The notes beneath the pieces are model-generated. The model was not told the origin of the DNA, did not search any database, and worked only from the letters and a program-made list of their open reading frames with translations. Shown here piece after piece: positions 5,992 through 7,765 of a stretch of 7,765 bases of DNA. The first letter of the stretch is position 1; each line of letters begins with the position of its first letter. The DNA comes from Rhodothermota bacterium (GTDB lineage Bacteria > Hydrogenedentota > Hydrogenedentia > Hydrogenedentales > GCA-2746185), in assembly GCA_009885415.1 (NCBI GenBank), contig VFKU01000836.1, positions 1 through 7,765 on the forward strand, in the 5' to 3' direction. The translations under genes and the position numbers were made by a program.

Positions 5992-7765
5992 ATGCAGGTC
6001 AAGCGAATTGGTTTACTGACAATATTGGCGGCAGGTCTCCCATTGTTGGCTTCCGGCCAGATTACGCCTTCGCCACCCGGATTGCTCCACGCCGATTTCG
6101 TATCGGACAGCGGCGACGACGAACGGCCGCAGCTTGCTACCGACGGCGCGGGAAACTGGGTCTCGATTTGGGACTCGAACGATACTCTTGGTGGCACTGG
6201 CGGTTCCGATCTCGACATATTCGTCTCGCGCTCTACGGACAACGGCGCGACGTGGACAGCGCGCGCGCGCCTGAATACAAACGGCACCACCGATTCCGGT
6301 GACGATTGGAGACCCGCGTTGGCCAGCAACGGTACAGGGAACTGGGTGGCCGTATGGTATTCGAATGAAAACCTCGGCGGAACAGCGGGAACGGACTACG
6401 ACATATTCGTTTCGCGCTCGACAAACAACGGGGCGACTTGGACGGCGCCGGCGTTGCTCAATACGAACGGGACGACCGATTCGGGTGACGACGAAATTCC
6501 GCGAATTGCCACCGACCGCGCGGGCAACTGGGTGGCCGTGTGGGACTCGAACGAAAATATTGGCGGTACCTCGGGTCCGGACTACGATGTTTTTGTGGCG
6601 CGTTCGACAGACAATGGGACCAGTTGGTCCGCGCCCGCGCTTTTGAACAGTTACGCCCTGGTGGACGATGGCGGCGATTTTCGCGTTGAGATAGCGACCG
6701 GCGACGCAGGGATCTGGGTGGCGGCATGGTCGACCAACTCGAACATTGGATGGGTGAACGGTTGGGACAATGACATCGGTGTGTCGCGTTCTACCGACAA
6801 CGGATTGACGTGGAGTACCGCGGCGCCGCTCAACGCCGACGGAGGAGCAGACATACGTGAAGACTACCGTCCTGCGCTAGCGACGGACGGGCGCGGAAAC
6901 TGGGTGGCGGCATGGCACGGCGCCGACGGAATAGAAGCGGATGTGTATGTGGCCCGATCGTCGGACGACGCGTTGACGTGGAGTGCCCCGGCGCTGCTGA
7001 ATACCAATGGCGCCACAGACTCGGGCAATGACGAATTTGTTCGTGTGACTACTGACCGCATGGGGAACTGGGTTGCGCTCTGGGAATCGAACGAGGACCT
7101 TGGCGGGAATGGAAGTACCGACTATGACATACTCGTGTCACGGTCGATCGACAATGGCCTGAGCTGGTCCGCCGCGGCCCTATTCAATACCGACGGGACC
7201 GCGGACAATAGATTGGAACTCGTACCGCAGTTAGCTACGGACGGAGCCGGGAATTGGGTATCCCTTTGGGAGTCGAACGGAAATCTCGACGGCGATTCAA
7301 ACCCGGACTGGGACATCGTTGTCACTCGTTTTGCGCTCGAACCCGTCTTCACCACCGTGACCATGACCTCGACGGCGCCGGATCCGACGAGTACAAGCCC
7401 CATTGTCGTCACCGTAGCCTTTAGCACGGCCGTGACCGGGTTCAGCGCTGCGGATGTTTCGACCGGGAACGCTAGCATTAGCGTCTTCGCCGGCTCCGGC
7501 AGCAGTTATACGTTCAACCTTACGCCCATAGCCAGCGGGCCAGTGACCGCGGACATCGCCGCGTCGGTGTGCGTCGACGCGGCCGGTAATGATAACGTGG
7601 CGGCCGCGCAGTTTTCGCGCGTATTTCTTGTCGCGCCGATTATCAACGCCATCAACGACACGATTGTCACTGACGGGGCCAGCTACAGCGTCACACCGGC
7701 GCTTGCCCAGGGATCAGGCACCATGACGTGGTCGCTCACTGCTCCGGCCAGCCTTCCGACGAACA
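5992..7765 (+). CDS. Secreted Asp-box (BNR/sialidase-like) propeller protein with Ig-like domains, 3' partial
   Basis: The reading frame from ATG 5992 has no stop through the window end, giving 591 visible residues; the C-terminus is missing. A signal peptide is clear: MQVKRIGLLTILAAGLPLLASG, written as MQVKRIG plus a hydrophobic core, with cleavage near residue 22. Residues 39-450 are seven repeats of about 62 aa, each with an LATDGxGNWV-type strand, a SNxxLGGTxGxDYDIFVSRS stretch and, in units 1-6, an Asp box (STDNGATW at 81-88). These belong to the sialidase/BNR propeller superfamily. Because the Arg-Pro motif recurs in most units and no single active-site set stands out, catalysis is doubtful; binding is as likely. 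Residues about 452-545 form a bacterial Ig-like domain (STAPDPTSTSPIVVTVAFS, AVTGFSAADV, VDAAGN), and a second Ig-like domain (INAINDTIVTDGASYSV) begins near 548. Likely extracellular or cell-surface. Wobble positions are less GC-rich than in the oxidoreductase gene, with several ATA codons. Confidence 0.9.
   Translation, partial: MQVKRIGLLTILAAGLPLLASGQITPSPPGLLHADFVSDSGDDERPQLATDGAGNWVSIWDSNDTLGGTGGSDLDIFVSRSTDNGATWTARARLNTNGTTDSGDDWRPALASNGTGNWVAVWYSNENLGGTAGTDYDIFVSRSTNNGATWTAPALLNTNGTTDSGDDEIPRIATDRAGNWVAVWDSNENIGGTSGPDYDVFVARSTDNGTSWSAPALLNSYALVDDGGDFRVEIATGDAGIWVAAWSTNSNIGWVNGWDNDIGVSRSTDNGLTWSTAAPLNADGGADIREDYRPALATDGRGNWVAAWHGADGIEADVYVARSSDDALTWSAPALLNTNGATDSGNDEFVRVTTDRMGNWVALWESNEDLGGNGSTDYDILVSRSIDNGLSWSAAALFNTDGTADNRLELVPQLATDGAGNWVSLWESNGNLDGDSNPDWDIVVTRFALEPVFTTVTMTSTAPDPTSTSPIVVTVAFSTAVTGFSAADVSTGNASISVFAGSGSSYTFNLTPIASGPVTADIAASVCVDAAGNDNVAAAQFSRVFLVAPIINAINDTIVTDGASYSVTPALAQGSGTMTWSLTAPASLPTN
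6106..7341 (+). repeat. Seven tandem ~186-bp coding repeats (propeller blades)
   Basis: Units begin at 6106, 6292, 6478, 6664, 6850, 7018 and 7204. The period is exactly 186 bp (62 codons) except for the fifth unit, which is 168 bp because a six-residue segment before EADVYVARS is missing. The seventh unit ends after the DIVVTR strand and has no Asp box. Units 1-3 are the most alike, also at DNA level (NTNGTTDSGDD at each junction), while units 4 and 7 differ most. Asp boxes: STDNGATW (81-88), STNNGATW (143-150, Asp to Asn), STDNGTSW (205-212), STDNGLTW (267-274), SSDDALTW (323-330, Gly to Ala) and SIDNGLSW (385-392). Confidence 0.9.

Noticed and set aside
5895..6329. Minus-strand frame across the start of the repeat protein
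   Set aside because: It is antisense to the signal peptide and first blade, which have a good ribosome site and clear domain pattern.
6106..7341. CRISPR-like or satellite repeat array
   Set aside because: The periodicity is in frame, the units are diverged, and they encode Asp-box propeller blades.

Overview
The window holds four protein-coding genes, a structured palindromic repeat and two intergenic stretches. I see no rRNA, tRNA, CRISPR array, transposase or phage gene. The DNA is GC-rich. It combines a twin-arginine Gfo/Idh/MocA oxidoreductase, a DUF4838 lipoprotein ending in PA14, and a large secreted repeat protein with Ig-like domains. That mix is typical of polysaccharide-degrading bacteria of the Planctomycetes/Verrucomicrobia/Lentisphaerae or Candidatus Hydrogenedentes kind. 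This assignment is inference from gene style; there is no phylogenetic marker here.

Layout. Positions 1-44 may carry the last codons of an upstream gene (stops at 19-21 in frame 1 and 35-37 in frame 2), but nothing can be assigned. Positions 45-193 form a compact repeat: 33-bp perfect inverted arms, each folding into its own hairpin, around an 83-bp core with further hairpins. Next come two genes on the + strand, 263-1597 (Tat-exported Gfo/Idh/MocA oxidoreductase) and 1661-3997 (DUF4838 + PA14 lipoprotein). They are 63 bp apart and probably co-transcribed. Only 21 bp separate them from a convergent gene on the - strand, 5647-4019, an L-lactate permease of the LctP/LldP family. A 344-bp divergent intergenic region (5648-5991) follows. 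A long + strand reading frame then starts at 5992 and is still open at the window edge. It encodes a secreted protein with a signal peptide, seven ~62-residue Asp-box repeats and at least one Ig-like domain.

How the genes may work together. The first two look like part of a carbohydrate-use locus: a lipoprotein with a glycosidase-like fold and a PA14 carbohydrate-binding-type domain at the envelope, next to an exported sugar-type dehydrogenase. The lactate permease is an inner-membrane importer of 2-hydroxy acids and has no lactate dehydrogenase or regulator beside it here. The secreted propeller protein is a separate unit, probably extracellular or surface-bound.

I did not find a clear new biological system. 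The most interesting items are the palindromic element at 45-193, the seven-blade repeat protein with an apparent overlapping ring closure, and a 13-bp perfect inverted repeat inside the DUF4838 gene.
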